DNA of 49,778 nucleotides from Lachnospiraceae bacterium. Its GTDB lineage: Bacteria > Bacillota > Clostridia > Lachnospirales > Lachnospiraceae. How positions within the stretch are numbered: position 1 is the stretch's first letter; every line of letters begins with the position of its first letter. Positions 1 to 8,981 of this stretch are shown piece after piece. The notes under the pieces are model-generated. The model was not told where the DNA came from and searched no databases. It was given only the letters and a program-made list of their open reading frames with translations. Location of the stretch: the NCBI GenBank assembly GCA_003447295.1, contig DLZQ01000009.1, positions 14,067 to 63,844 on the forward strand, given 5' to 3'. The translations under genes were made by a program, and so were the position numbers.

Positions 1-3
1 CCG

Positions 4-112
4 CCCCGATATGAGCATAAAAGTGGGATGATAATCCCACGATATGCGAATAGAGGGTAGGATTGTGAGAGTGCGTAGCATGGAACAATCCGTAGGCATC
101 AGAGTCGGGGGC
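4..112 (+). ncRNA. Structured non-coding segment of unknown class
   Basis: All three forward frames are closed by position 60, so this is not the body of an upstream gene. The DNA folds into a plausible three-way junction. A closing stem pairs 4-9 (CCCCGA) with 105-110 (TCGGGG). One arm pairs 15-19 with 43-47 and 23-28 (GTGGGA) with 35-40 (TCCCAC). A second arm pairs 60-66 (GGATTGT) with 85-91 (ACAATCC) around an inner TGC/GCA. A short T-run (113-116) follows. It could be a small RNA, a cis-acting leader of the ComM-like gene, or a dispersed repeat. I recognise no Rfam family, and the strand is a guess. Confidence 0.35.
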
Positions 113-174
113 TTTTGACCTCAACATCTTATTTATAAAAATAACAAAAATAACAAAAATAAAGGAGGTAGTTT

Positions 175-1719
175 ATGTTTTCTACAATTTATTCCGGCGC
201 GGTCTGCGGTCTGCAGGCGTATCTGATCCGCGTGGAGGTGGATCTGGCGGGAGGATTGCCGGCTTTTTTGATGGTGGGTTCTCTGGGCAGTGAAGTGAGA
301 GAATCCAGGGAAAGGGTATGTGTTGCCATGAAAAATTCAGGTTTTCAGATTCCGACCGGCCACATTACCGTGAATCTGGCACCGGCGGACAGACGGAAGG
401 ACGGTACCGCATTTGATCTGCCCATAGCCATCGGACTATTGCAGGATATGGAGCTTCTGAAAGAGGACGCGGTGAAAGACACGCTGTTTTTAGGGGAACT
501 GGGATTAAACGGTGAGATCAAAAAAGCAAAAGGAGTACTGCCGATTGTAAGAGAGGCGACCCGTCGGGGAATTCACAGGGTCATTGTCCCCAGGGAAAAT
601 GCCCTGGAGGCAGCGGTAATCCCGGGAGTGACAGTATGGGGCGTTGGGAATTTGGGAGAACTGTTTACGGCACTGTTACATCCAGGGGAGGATGAAGAGA
701 AAATATACAGACCGAGAGTCTGCCCGGAGGATCTGCTGAAATGCAGCGGGGGAGACAGAAGAGGGGATTTCCGGGAAGTGGCGGGTCAGGAGAGTGCCAG
801 GAGAGGTGCGCTGATCGCGGCAGCAGGCTTTCATAATCTGTTAATGATGGGACCGCCCGGTGTTGGCAAGTCCATGATCGCCGGCAGGATTCCCGGAATC
901 TTACCACCGCTTACGCTGGAGGAAAGCCTGGAGGTCACCAGCATCTACAGTGTGGCAGGGCTTCTGCCACCGGAGCAGGCGCTGATTACAGAGAGACCTT
1001 TTTATGCACCTCATCAAAACGTCACTTTGGCGGCTCTGATCGGTGGAGGAGCGACGGTGCCGCGACCGGGAATGGTGTCGTTGGCGCATCGGGGGGTGCT
1101 GTTTTTGGATGAACTGCCACAGTTTCAGAGAGTGGTGCTCGACAGCATGCGTCAGCCTCTGGAAGAACGCAGGGTACAGATTGCAAGAAGTGCGGGACTG
1201 ATCACCTATCCTTCCGATTTTATGCTGGTGGCAGCCATGAATCCCTGCCCCTGCGGATATTATCCGGATCGGAACAAATGCCGCTGCACACAGCCCCAGA
1301 TCGATAAATACTTAGGAAAAGTGTCAGGACCGCTGTTAGACCGTATTGATCTGTGTGTGGAGCTGCAGCCTGTGGATATCCTGCATTTACAGGAAAACGG
1401 ATCCGGAGAGAGCAGCGAAGAGATGCGGGAGAAAATAGGTGCGGCACGAAAAATGCAGGAAAAACGATATGCAGGCACCGACTACCGGTTCAATGGAGAT
1501 GTCTCTTCCGCAGATGCGGAAAAATACTGTGTGCTCGGAACGGAAGAAAAAAAGGTGATGGGACAGATGTATCATACACTCGCCTTGAGTGCGAGGGCAT
1601 ATCACAGGATCTTAAAAACGGCGCGCACCATCGCCGACCTGGAGGGATATGGGGAGATCACGAAGGATCATCTGCTGGAGGCAGCCTGTTACAGACCTTC
1701 GGAGGAATACTGGAATTAA
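175..1719 (+). CDS. comM: ComM/YifB-family Mg-chelatase-like AAA+ ATPase
   Basis: This 514-residue protein has the full family layout. An N-terminal Lon-protease-like ChlI domain spans about residues 1-180. An AAA+ Mg-chelatase domain follows with Walker A GPPGVGKS at 226-233 and Walker B LFLDE ending at D312-E313. A Cys-rich NPCPCG...CRC segment lies near 355-370, and a C-terminal chelatase lid domain closes the protein. ComM is known in Gram-negative bacteria as a helicase for branch migration during natural transformation; the role of the Firmicutes homologues is less certain. A strong AAAGGAGGT ribosome binding site lies 5 bases before the ATG. dprA, another transformation gene, starts 3 bases after its stop, which supports a shared DNA-processing role. 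Confidence 0.93.
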   Translation: MFSTIYSGAVCGLQAYLIRVEVDLAGGLPAFLMVGSLGSEVRESRERVCVAMKNSGFQIPTGHITVNLAPADRRKDGTAFDLPIAIGLLQDMELLKEDAVKDTLFLGELGLNGEIKKAKGVLPIVREATRRGIHRVIVPRENALEAAVIPGVTVWGVGNLGELFTALLHPGEDEEKIYRPRVCPEDLLKCSGGDRRGDFREVAGQESARRGALIAAAGFHNLLMMGPPGVGKSMIAGRIPGILPPLTLEESLEVTSIYSVAGLLPPEQALITERPFYAPHQNVTLAALIGGGATVPRPGMVSLAHRGVLFLDELPQFQRVVLDSMRQPLEERRVQIARSAGLITYPSDFMLVAAMNPCPCGYYPDRNKCRCTQPQIDKYLGKVSGPLLDRIDLCVELQPVDILHLQENGSGESSEEMREKIGAARKMQEKRYAGTDYRFNGDVSSADAEKYCVLGTEEKKVMGQMYHTLALSARAYHRILKTARTIADLEGYGEITKDHLLEAACYRPSEEYWN

Positions 1720-1722
1720 GGG

Positions 1723-2898
1723 ATGAAGGAAAGGAATAGATACGGTATGAATAGGGTGGAAACAGAGAGAATGTATGCGTATTTTCTATGCAGCATTCCC
1801 ATGATCGGTGGTGTACGTGCTGGACAGCTCGAAGAGCGGTTCGGTTCACCGCAGGGAATATATGAGGCCGGAGTAACCGGTTGGAGAGAATGCGTGAGTG
1901 AATCCATTGCGGAGTATATGGACAGGCAGAAAAAAGAGGATGCATGGAGACGGGAATATGCACAGCTTGCAGAGAAACAGATCCATTTGGTGTTTCCCTG
2001 GGAAGAAGGATTCCCGAAAAAGTTATTGACCATACCGGATCCACCGTATGGATTTTTTTATAAAGGACGGCTCCCGGAGGATACCATTCCTTCGGTGGCG
2101 GTCATCGGAGCCAGAGAATGTTCGGAGTATGGCAGATATGTGGCGGAGGAACTGGGGAGGTATCTTGGCACACACAGAATCCAGGTCATCAGCGGTATGG
2201 CGAGAGGCATTGACGGAATCAGTCAGCAGGCGGCATTGTCAGCGGGAGGCACCTCCTACGGGGTACTGGGATGCGGCGTGGATATCTGCTATCCCAGCCA
2301 GAACAGAAGATTGTATGAAGAACTGGGCAGGGAGGGAGGACTGCTCTCCACCTATGCGCCGGGGATCCGCGCCATGCCGGCATATTTTCCGCCCAGAAAC
2401 CGTATCGTCAGCGGACTGTCGGATGCGCTGATCGTCATTGAAGCCAGGCAGAAGAGCGGGACACTGATCACTGTGGATATGGCATTGGAACAGGGAAGAG
2501 ATGTGTATGTGGTGCCGGGCAGAATCACGGACAGACTCAGTGATGGCTGTAACCGGTTGCTAAACCAGGGCGCGGGAGTGATGCTTTCGCCGGAACAGTT
2601 TCTGGAGGAATTTTTGCAAAGCTGGGAAGAGAGACAGGAGCTTCCTGTGGAGAGCGATATTTATAAAAGAAAGAAAAAGCACAGAAAAAATAAAAATCTG
2701 CAATTGAAGGAGCCTCTGAAAAAGGTGTATGAGAGACTGACTCCCGTGCCGAAGACTGCGGAGACGATTCTTGCAGAGCTGTGGGAAAAGGGGGAATATC
2801 TTGACATTGCCGCATTGCACCGGGCACTGATGGAGCTGGAACTTTCCGGGTATGTGAGACAAAGCAGCCCGGGGTATTTTGGCACTTCTGCGAATTGA
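1723..2898 (+). CDS. dprA: DNA-processing protein DprA (Smf)
   Basis: DprA binds incoming single-stranded DNA and loads RecA during natural transformation. The 391-residue product shows an N-terminal helical/SAM-like part (about 15-95) and the Rossmann core with AVIGARECSEYGRY near 125 and GMARGIDG near 158. The conserved FPPRNRIVSGLSDALIVIEA strand-helix lies near 222, and a C-terminal winged helix (about 328-391) completes it. It is 3 bases downstream of the comM-like gene, so the two are probably co-transcribed. The start is uncertain: ATG 1747 gives MNRVETERM, closer to typical DprA N-termini, with AAGG 12 bases upstream; ATG 1723 is the longest option. The stop codon lies inside the -35 box of the ispG promoter. 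Confidence 0.93.
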   Translation: MKERNRYGMNRVETERMYAYFLCSIPMIGGVRAGQLEERFGSPQGIYEAGVTGWRECVSESIAEYMDRQKKEDAWRREYAQLAEKQIHLVFPWEEGFPKKLLTIPDPPYGFFYKGRLPEDTIPSVAVIGARECSEYGRYVAEELGRYLGTHRIQVISGMARGIDGISQQAALSAGGTSYGVLGCGVDICYPSQNRRLYEELGREGGLLSTYAPGIRAMPAYFPPRNRIVSGLSDALIVIEARQKSGTLITVDMALEQGRDVYVVPGRITDRLSDGCNRLLNQGAGVMLSPEQFLEEFLQSWEERQELPVESDIYKRKKKHRKNKNLQLKEPLKKVYERLTPVPKTAETILAELWEKGEYLDIAALHRALMELELSGYVRQSSPGYFGTSAN

Positions 2899-2924
2899 CA
2901 AGGCTTTGAAAAAAGGGGTATAGT
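2895..2924 (+). promoter_or_regulatory. Sigma-A-type promoter for ispG-polC
   Basis: A perfect TTGACA (2895-2900) is followed after 18 bases by TATAGT (2919-2924). The -35 box contains the dprA stop codon TGA (2896-2898). It sits 44 bases before the ispG start, so ispG and polC can be transcribed independently of comM-dprA. Confidence 0.75.
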
Positions 2925-2967
2925 AATAGTCATACATGAGAATGATGAGAAAGGTCAGGTACCCCTT

Positions 2968-4035
2968 ATGAACGATAAAGATACTTACAGAATGCATACG
3001 AAAGTGATACAGATCGGAGGCAGGAAGATCGGTGGCGGGAATCCGATCGCCATTCAGTCCATGACCAATACGAAGACGGAGGATGTGAAGGCTACGGTGG
3101 AGCAGATTTTGCGTCTGGAGAAGGCAGGCTGTGAGATCATCCGCTGTACGGTGCCCACATTAGAGGCGGCAGCAGCCATCCGTGAGATCAAGAAGCAGAT
3201 TCATATTCCGCTGGTGGCGGATATTCATTTTGACTACCGTATGGCTCTGGCAGCCATCGAGAACGGTGCGGACAAGATCCGTATCAACCCCGGCAATATC
3301 GGAAGTACGGAGCGGGTGAAGGCTGTGGTGGATGCAGCGAAGGAGCGGAATATCCCCATACGTGTCGGCGTCAACAGCGGTTCCCTGGAGAAGCCGTTAA
3401 TAGAGAAATACGGTGGTGTGACAGCCGAGGGCATTGTGGAGAGCGCACTGGATAAGGTGCACATGATCGAAGACTTAGGATATGACAATCTGGTCATCAG
3501 TATCAAGTCTTCGGATGTATTAATGTGCGTGAAAGCCCATGAACTGCTGGCAGGGAAGACAGTATACCCGCTGCATGTGGGCATTACCGAGTCCGGTACA
3601 GTCAACAGCGGCAATATCAAATCTGCCATTGGTCTGTCCCTGATCTTAAGCCAGGGCATCGGTGACACGATCCGTGTATCCCTGACCGGAGATCCGGTGG
3701 AGGAGATCAAGTCCGCGAAGCTGATCCTGCGAACCCTGGGACTCAGAAAGGGCGGCATCGAAGTCGTATCCTGCCCTACCTGTGGCAGAACCCAGATTGA
3801 CCTGATCGGACTGGCGACCAGGGTGGAAAAGCTGGTGGAGGATTATCCGTTAGATATTAAGGTGGCGGTAATGGGCTGCGTAGTGAACGGACCCGGAGAA
3901 GCGAAGGAAGCGGATCTGGGAGTAGCGGGCGGTATCGGAGAAGGACTGTTGATCAAACATGGTGAGATCGTGAAAAAGCTTCCGGAGGATCAGCTGCTCC
4001 CCGCCTTAAAAGAGGAATTGGATCATTGGAGTTAA
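2968..4035 (+). CDS. ispG: 4-hydroxy-3-methylbut-2-enyl-diphosphate synthase IspG (GcpE)
   Basis: IspG carries out the penultimate step of the MEP isoprenoid pathway, reducing MEcPP to HMBPP with a [4Fe-4S] cluster. The 355-residue protein has the bacterial two-domain form: a TIM barrel from about 10 to 260 (QSMTNTKTEDV, ADIHFDYRMA, RINPGN) and a reductase-like C-terminal domain. The three expected cluster cysteines are C269 and C272 in CPTCGRTQ and C304 in MGCVVNGPGEA. The ribosome binding site is weak (AGG at 2957-2959, 8 bases before the ATG), but no better in-frame start is available. The next gene, polC, begins 5 bases after the stop. The family usually precedes polC in Lachnospiraceae, often with dxr and rseP just upstream; those are absent here. 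Confidence 0.97.
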   Translation: MNDKDTYRMHTKVIQIGGRKIGGGNPIAIQSMTNTKTEDVKATVEQILRLEKAGCEIIRCTVPTLEAAAAIREIKKQIHIPLVADIHFDYRMALAAIENGADKIRINPGNIGSTERVKAVVDAAKERNIPIRVGVNSGSLEKPLIEKYGGVTAEGIVESALDKVHMIEDLGYDNLVISIKSSDVLMCVKAHELLAGKTVYPLHVGITESGTVNSGNIKSAIGLSLILSQGIGDTIRVSLTGDPVEEIKSAKLILRTLGLRKGGIEVVSCPTCGRTQIDLIGLATRVEKLVEDYPLDIKVAVMGCVVNGPGEAKEADLGVAGGIGEGLLIKHGEIVKKLPEDQLLPALKEELDHWS

Positions 4036-4040
4036 AATAG

Positions 4041-7000
4041 ATGAGTAAACCTTTTTTTGAAGTATTTCCGAATTTACAGTTGAATACGGATATTCATGAC
4101 CTGATGGGTCAGACAGAGGTAGAGAGAGTCTCGGCGACAAAGCGCAGAGACTTTCTTCGGGTGTATTTAAAAAGTACCCGTCTGATTCAGAAAACAGATA
4201 TCTGGACCGCGGAACAGGAGATTAAAAAGCAGTTGTTTCCGGATGCCAATCTGACAGTAAAAATATACGAAAAATTCGAACTTTCTTCCCAATACAATCC
4301 GGAAAAGCTGATGGATATCTATAAAGAAAGTATTTTGGAGGAATTTCGGGAATACAGTCATATCCAGTACAACGCCCTGAAGACGGCCAAGATCGAGTAT
4401 CCTGCGGAAAATGAAATGCTGATAACGATGGAGGATACGGTGCTGAACCGCAGTATGGAAGGAGAGATATTACAGATCCTTGAGAAGATACTGGTGGAAC
4501 GCTGTGGATTCTCTGTGAAGATACATGCAGCCTATGTGGAAAAAGAAATCGGAAGATTCAAGGAGGAAGAGGAAGCCAAGATCCGCATGAAGGTAGACGC
4601 CATCTACAGCCGCACCAGAGGCAGGAAGGAAGAGGCTGTGGACAGCACAGCGCCTGCACAGAACACGGAGCAGGAAAATACACAGAGCCCGGAACCAAAA
4701 AAGGCAGACAATTCCGACAAGGCAAAAAGCGAACCGGCAGGTGGCGTAACCAAAAGCTTCCAGGGGGGCGGCCGTGGCGAATTCAAGCGTGGCGAATTTA
4801 AAAAAGGAGAGTTTCGTAAGGGTGGCAATTTTGAAAAAGGTGCCCTGAAGAGATCGGACAATCCCGATGTGATCTATGGCAGAGATTTTGAAGAGGAAGC
4901 CATGAAGATCGAGGAACTGATCGGTGATATGGGTGAAGTGACCATCCGTGGAAAAGTACTGTCCGTGGATACCAGGGATATTAAGAATGAGAAGACCATC
5001 ATTATCTTCAATATGTCCGATTTTACCGATACCATGACCATCAAGATGTTCGTGCGTACGGAACAGGTGAAGGAAGTGACAGGGGATATTAAGCCGGGAG
5101 TCTTTTTAAAGGTAAAGGGAATCTGCATGATGGATAAGTTTGACCATGAGCTTGCCATCGGCTCCATCGCCGGAATCAAGAAGATCCCTGATTTTACTAA
5201 TACAAGAATGGATACTTCCGCCCGAAAACGTGTGGAACTGCACTGCCATACCAAAATGAGTGATATGGATGGTGTCTCGGAAGCCAAAGATATCGTAAAA
5301 CGTGCCTATAAATGGGGACATCGTGCCATCGCCATCACAGATCACGGCGTGGTACAGAGTTTTACCGATGCCAATCATGTCTGGGACGATCTGTGGAAGG
5401 CGGAAAAGGGCAAACGTAAGGATGCCGGAGACGAGAATCCGGACAAGCAGGATTTTTTCAAAATTATCTATGGTGTGGAGGCTTATCTGGTAGATGATCT
5501 GAAGGAGATCGTGACCAATGATAAGGGACAGAGTCTGCACGAGGATTATGTGGTGTTCGATATCGAGACCACAGGGTTCTCTCCGGTGAATAACCGGATC
5601 ATCGAGATCGGTGCGGTCAAGGTGTCCGGCGGTGAGATCGTGGATCGTTTTTCCACTTTCGTCAATCCGGATGTACCCATTCCTTTTGAAATTGAGAAGC
5701 TGACAAGTATCCGGGATGAGGATGTTATGGATTATCCGCAGATCGATGTGATCCTGCCGCAATTTTTGCAGTTTTGTGAGGGCTGTATCATGGTGGCACA
5801 CAATGCCAGCTTCGATATGAGCTTTATTATGGAGAATTGTAGAAGACTGGGATATCCGCAGGAGTTTACCTATGTGGATACCGTGGGCATCTCCAGAGTA
5901 CTGTTGAAGAATCAGTCAAAGCATACCCTGGATGCGGTAGCGAAGACTTTGGGGATATCTCTGGAGAACCATCACAGAGCCGTGGATGATGCAGAGTGTA
6001 CGGCACATATTTTTGTGAAATTTATTAAAATGCTGGAGGAGCAGGATATCCATAATCTGACGGAAGTCAATGCACTGGGGGCATCCAGTGTGGATGCTGT
6101 GAAAAAAATGCCCTCCTACCATGCCATTATTTTGGCAAAAAATGATCTGGGACGCATCAATCTCTACCGACTGGTGTCCCAGTCACACCTGACCTATTTT
6201 AACAAACATCCCAGGATTCCCAAGAGTCTGGTGATGAAGTACAGGGAAGGCCTGATCTTAGGAAGTGCCTGTGAGGCGGGAGAACTGTACCGGGCATTGC
6301 TTGACGGGCAGTCGGATGCGCAGATCGCAAGGCTGGTAAAATTCTATGATTATTTGGAGATTCAGCCCTGCGGCAACAATAAGTTCATGATCGCTTCGGA
6401 GCGTGTCCGAAATGTGAATTCCATCGAGGATATTCAGAATATCAACCGCAGGATTGTGGAGCTGGGAGAGCAGTTCCATAAGCCGGTGGTAGCTACCTGC
6501 GATGTGCATTTCCTGGATCCGGAGGATGAGATCTACCGTCGTATCATCATGGCAGGACGGGGGTTTGATGATGCGGATGATCAGGCCCCGCTGTATTTAC
6601 ATACTACGGAGGAGATGCTGGAAGAGTTCTCCTATCTGGGCAGTGACAAGGCGGAAGAGATCGTCATTACCAATACGAATATGATCGCCGATATGATCGA
6701 GACCATTGCGCCGGTGCGTCCGGATAAATGTCCCCCGGTCATCCCGGACAGTGATAAGACACTGACGGAGATCTGCTATAATAGGGCCCATGAGATCTAT
6801 GGACCCAATCTGCCCGGGATCGTAGAGGCAAGACTGGAGAAGGAACTGAATTCCATTATCAAAAACGGATTTGCCGTAATGTATATCATTGCGCAGAAGC
6901 TGGTATGGAAGTCGGTGGAGGATGGATATCTGGTAGGTTCCCGTGGATCCGTAGGAAGCTCCTTCGTGGCGACCATGGCGGGAATCACGGAGGTCAATCC

Positions 7001-8642
7001 CTTAAGCCCCCATTATTATTGCGGCAAGTGCCATTATGTGGATTTCGACAGTGAAGAGGTCAAAGCTTACGCCGGTAAAGCGGGAATCGATATGCCGGAC
7101 AAGGTGTGCCCGGTGTGTGGAGAGAAGCTTCATAAGGATGGCTTTGATATTCCTTTCGAGACATTCCTGGGATTCAAGGGAGATAAGGAGCCGGATATCG
7201 ACCTGAACTTCTCCGGTGAGTACCAGTCCAAAGCGCATAAATACACGGAGGTTATTTTCGGTGCGGGTCAGACCTTCCGTGCCGGAACCATTGCAACCCT
7301 GGCGGATAAGACCGCCTTTGGTTATGTGAAGAATTATTTTGAAGAACGTGGCATTCATAAGCGGACCAGCGAAATTGACCGTATTGCTTCCGGATGTACC
7401 GGTGTACGACGCAGTACCGGCCAGCATCCAGGTGGAATCGTCGTGCTGCCGCTCGGACAGGATATCAACTCCTTTACCCCGGTGCAGCATCCCGCGAATG
7501 ATATGACCACGGATACCATAACGACACACTTTGACTACCATTCCATCGATCATAACCTGTTGAAGCTGGATATTCTGGGACACGATGATCCTACCATGAT
7601 CCGTATGCTGCAGGATCTGACGGGGAGAGATCCTCTGACGATCCCGCTGGATGGACAGGATGTTATGAGCCTGTTCCAGAACACGGACGCGTTAGGCATC
7701 ACCCCGGAACAGATCGGCGGAACAAAGTTAGGAGCATTAGGCATTCCGGAGTTCGGTACGGACTTTGCTATGCAGATGGTTATCGATGCGAAACCCAAGG
7801 CGTTTTCCGATCTGGTGCGTATCTCCGGTCTGTCTCACGGTACCAACGTATGGCTGGGCAATGCACAGGATCTGATCATGAGCGGCGTGGCGACCATTTC
7901 CACGGCAATCTGTACCCGTGATGATATCATGCTGTATCTGATCCAGATGGGCGTGGAGTCGGAGAAGTCCTTCAAGATCATGGAGGCAGTACGTAAGGGT
8001 ATGGTGGCGAAGGGAAAATGTGCCATGTGGGAAGAATGGAAAGCGGATATGCTGGCGCATGACGTACCCCAGTGGTATATCGAATCCTGTCAGAAGATCG
8101 AGTATATGTTCCCGAAGGCACATGCGGCGGCGTACGTTATGATGGCATGGCGTATCGCTTATTGCAAGATCCATTATCCGTTAGCTTATTATGGTGCGTT
8201 TTTCAGTATCCGCGCCAAGGCATTTTCCTACGAGATCATGTGTCAGGGGCAGAAACACTTGGAGAGCGTGATGGCAGAGTACAAAAAACGACAGGATACT
8301 CTCTCTAATAAGGAAAAAGATGCTATGGGCGATATGCGTATTGTGCAGGAGATGTATGCGCGAGGCTTTGAGTTTGAGCCTATTGATATCTTCCGGGCCC
8401 AGTCCAGATCGTTCCAGATCGTGGATGGGAAGCTGATGCCTTCCCTGAACAGTATTGACGGACTGGGAGAGAAGGCGGCAGATGCCATCGTGGAAGCGGC
8501 AAAAGACGGTCCCTTTCTGTCCAAGGATGATTTTCGTCAAAGAACTAAGGTTTCCAAGACGATAATTGACCTTATGGATTCGTTAGGATTATTAGGAGAC
8601 CTGCCCGAGTCCAATCAGATCAGCATCTTTGATCTGGTGTAA
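4041..8642 (+). CDS. polC: DNA polymerase III subunit alpha, PolC type
   Basis: This is the main replicative polymerase of low-GC Gram-positives, with built-in 3'-5' proofreading. The 1533-residue chain shows the PolC order. An N-terminal region is followed by a charged, low-complexity linker (about 190-275). Then come an OB fold (about 290-385) and a PHP domain starting at VELHCHTKMSD near 397, interrupted by a DnaQ-type exonuclease (DIETTGF near 502, HNASFD near 588, HRAVDDAE near 648). A zinc-binding segment with CGKC and CPVCG lies near 993-1035. The catalytic PDIDLNFSGEYQ stretch is near 1050, and a C-terminal helix-hairpin-helix part follows. The length is slightly above B. subtilis PolC. 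No sign of truncation. It follows ispG by 5 bases and ends 2 bases before a strong hairpin. Confidence 0.98.
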   Translation: MSKPFFEVFPNLQLNTDIHDLMGQTEVERVSATKRRDFLRVYLKSTRLIQKTDIWTAEQEIKKQLFPDANLTVKIYEKFELSSQYNPEKLMDIYKESILEEFREYSHIQYNALKTAKIEYPAENEMLITMEDTVLNRSMEGEILQILEKILVERCGFSVKIHAAYVEKEIGRFKEEEEAKIRMKVDAIYSRTRGRKEEAVDSTAPAQNTEQENTQSPEPKKADNSDKAKSEPAGGVTKSFQGGGRGEFKRGEFKKGEFRKGGNFEKGALKRSDNPDVIYGRDFEEEAMKIEELIGDMGEVTIRGKVLSVDTRDIKNEKTIIIFNMSDFTDTMTIKMFVRTEQVKEVTGDIKPGVFLKVKGICMMDKFDHELAIGSIAGIKKIPDFTNTRMDTSARKRVELHCHTKMSDMDGVSEAKDIVKRAYKWGHRAIAITDHGVVQSFTDANHVWDDLWKAEKGKRKDAGDENPDKQDFFKIIYGVEAYLVDDLKEIVTNDKGQSLHEDYVVFDIETTGFSPVNNRIIEIGAVKVSGGEIVDRFSTFVNPDVPIPFEIEKLTSIRDEDVMDYPQIDVILPQFLQFCEGCIMVAHNASFDMSFIMENCRRLGYPQEFTYVDTVGISRVLLKNQSKHTLDAVAKTLGISLENHHRAVDDAECTAHIFVKFIKMLEEQDIHNLTEVNALGASSVDAVKKMPSYHAIILAKNDLGRINLYRLVSQSHLTYFNKHPRIPKSLVMKYREGLILGSACEAGELYRALLDGQSDAQIARLVKFYDYLEIQPCGNNKFMIASERVRNVNSIEDIQNINRRIVELGEQFHKPVVATCDVHFLDPEDEIYRRIIMAGRGFDDADDQAPLYLHTTEEMLEEFSYLGSDKAEEIVITNTNMIADMIETIAPVRPDKCPPVIPDSDKTLTEICYNRAHEIYGPNLPGIVEARLEKELNSIIKNGFAVMYIIAQKLVWKSVEDGYLVGSRGSVGSSFVATMAGITEVNPLSPHYYCGKCHYVDFDSEEVKAYAGKAGIDMPDKVCPVCGEKLHKDGFDIPFETFLGFKGDKEPDIDLNFSGEYQSKAHKYTEVIFGAGQTFRAGTIATLADKTAFGYVKNYFEERGIHKRTSEIDRIASGCTGVRRSTGQHPGGIVVLPLGQDINSFTPVQHPANDMTTDTITTHFDYHSIDHNLLKLDILGHDDPTMIRMLQDLTGRDPLTIPLDGQDVMSLFQNTDALGITPEQIGGTKLGALGIPEFGTDFAMQMVIDAKPKAFSDLVRISGLSHGTNVWLGNAQDLIMSGVATISTAICTRDDIMLYLIQMGVESEKSFKIMEAVRKGMVAKGKCAMWEEWKADMLAHDVPQWYIESCQKIEYMFPKAHAAAYVMMAWRIAYCKIHYPLAYYGAFFSIRAKAFSYEIMCQGQKHLESVMAEYKKRQDTLSNKEKDAMGDMRIVQEMYARGFEFEPIDIFRAQSRSFQIVDGKLMPSLNSIDGLGEKAADAIVEAAKDGPFLSKDDFRQRTKVSKTIIDLMDSLGLLGDLPESNQISIFDLV

Positions 8643-8644
8643 CA

Positions 8645-8721
8645 GCTCAGCCATACCGTGTGGAAATCGCTGCGTGGACGCTTGCGTACAAAGCAGCGTG
8701 TTCCACACGGTATGGCTGAGC
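8645..8721. repeat. Long perfect inverted repeat (hairpin) after polC
   Basis: The arms 8645-8665 and 8701-8721 are exact reverse complements over 21 bases (starting GCTCAGCCATACC, ending GGTATGGCTGAGC). An inner stem 8668-8673/8693-8698 (CGCTGC/GCAGCG) extends it. It begins 2 bases after the polC stop. No T-run follows, so it is not a textbook intrinsic terminator. It may act as an mRNA 3'-end stabiliser or may be an interspersed palindromic (REP/MITE-like) element. Confidence 0.8.
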
Positions 8722-8773
8722 GCCTGATCCATGAAGCAAAAGATGAGCCGCGCAAAATTTTTTAAAAAACCTC

Positions 8774-8802
8774 TTGCATTTTTTCGACAACTCGATTATA
8801 CT
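8774..8802 (+). promoter_or_regulatory. Promoter of first tRNA-Glu
   Basis: TTGCAT (8774-8779), a 17-base spacer and TATACT (8797-8802) lie 19 bases before the mature tRNA 5' end. Spacing and both boxes are close to the sigma-A consensus. Confidence 0.75.
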
Positions 8803-8821
8803 ATGCAAGTACTGCTTTTGT

Positions 8822-8893
8822 GGCTGATTGGTCAAGCGGTTAAGACGTCGCCCTCTCACGGCGAAAACAGGGGTTCGATTCCCCTATCAGCTG
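8822..8893 (+). tRNA. tRNA-Glu (anticodon CTC), copy 1
   Basis: The 72-base sequence folds into a cloverleaf. The acceptor stem is GGCTGAT/ATCAGCT (with one G-T end pair), and the D arm contains GGTCAAGCGGTTAAGAC. The anticodon stem TCGCC/GGCGA encloses the loop CTCTCAC, giving anticodon CTC, which reads GAG. The T arm is AGGGG-TTCGATT-CCCCT and the discriminator base is G. CCA is not encoded. The 'GGTCAAGCGGTTAAGAC' D arm is typical of tRNA-Glu. A second identical copy follows 160 bases later. Confidence 0.95.
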
Positions 8894-8894
8894 C

Positions 8895-8924
8895 TTTTTG
8901 AAAATTGTAGAAATTTTTCAAAAA
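8895..8924 (+). terminator. AT-rich inverted repeat between the tRNA genes
   Basis: TTTTTGAAAA (8895-8904) can pair with TTTTCAAAAA (8915-8924) around a 10-base loop. The stem is A/T-rich and so weak. It might end transcription of the first tRNA or mark its 3' processing region, but the case is modest. Confidence 0.3.
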
Positions 8925-8928
8925 ATAC

Positions 8929-8957
8929 TTGCAATTTTCAAATAAATGTATTATACT
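8929..8957 (+). promoter_or_regulatory. Promoter of second tRNA-Glu
   Basis: TTGCAA (8929-8934), a 17-base spacer and TATACT (8952-8957) lie 24 bases before the second tRNA. Its boxes and spacing closely match those of the first copy, although the surrounding sequence differs. Confidence 0.75.
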
Positions 8958-8981
8958 GAACAAGGTTCGTAAGTAACCTAT

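Noticed and set aside
115..139. TTGACC followed by TATAAA as a comM promoter
   Set aside because: The spacer is only 13 bases, too short for sigma-A. The promoter may lie beyond the left edge.
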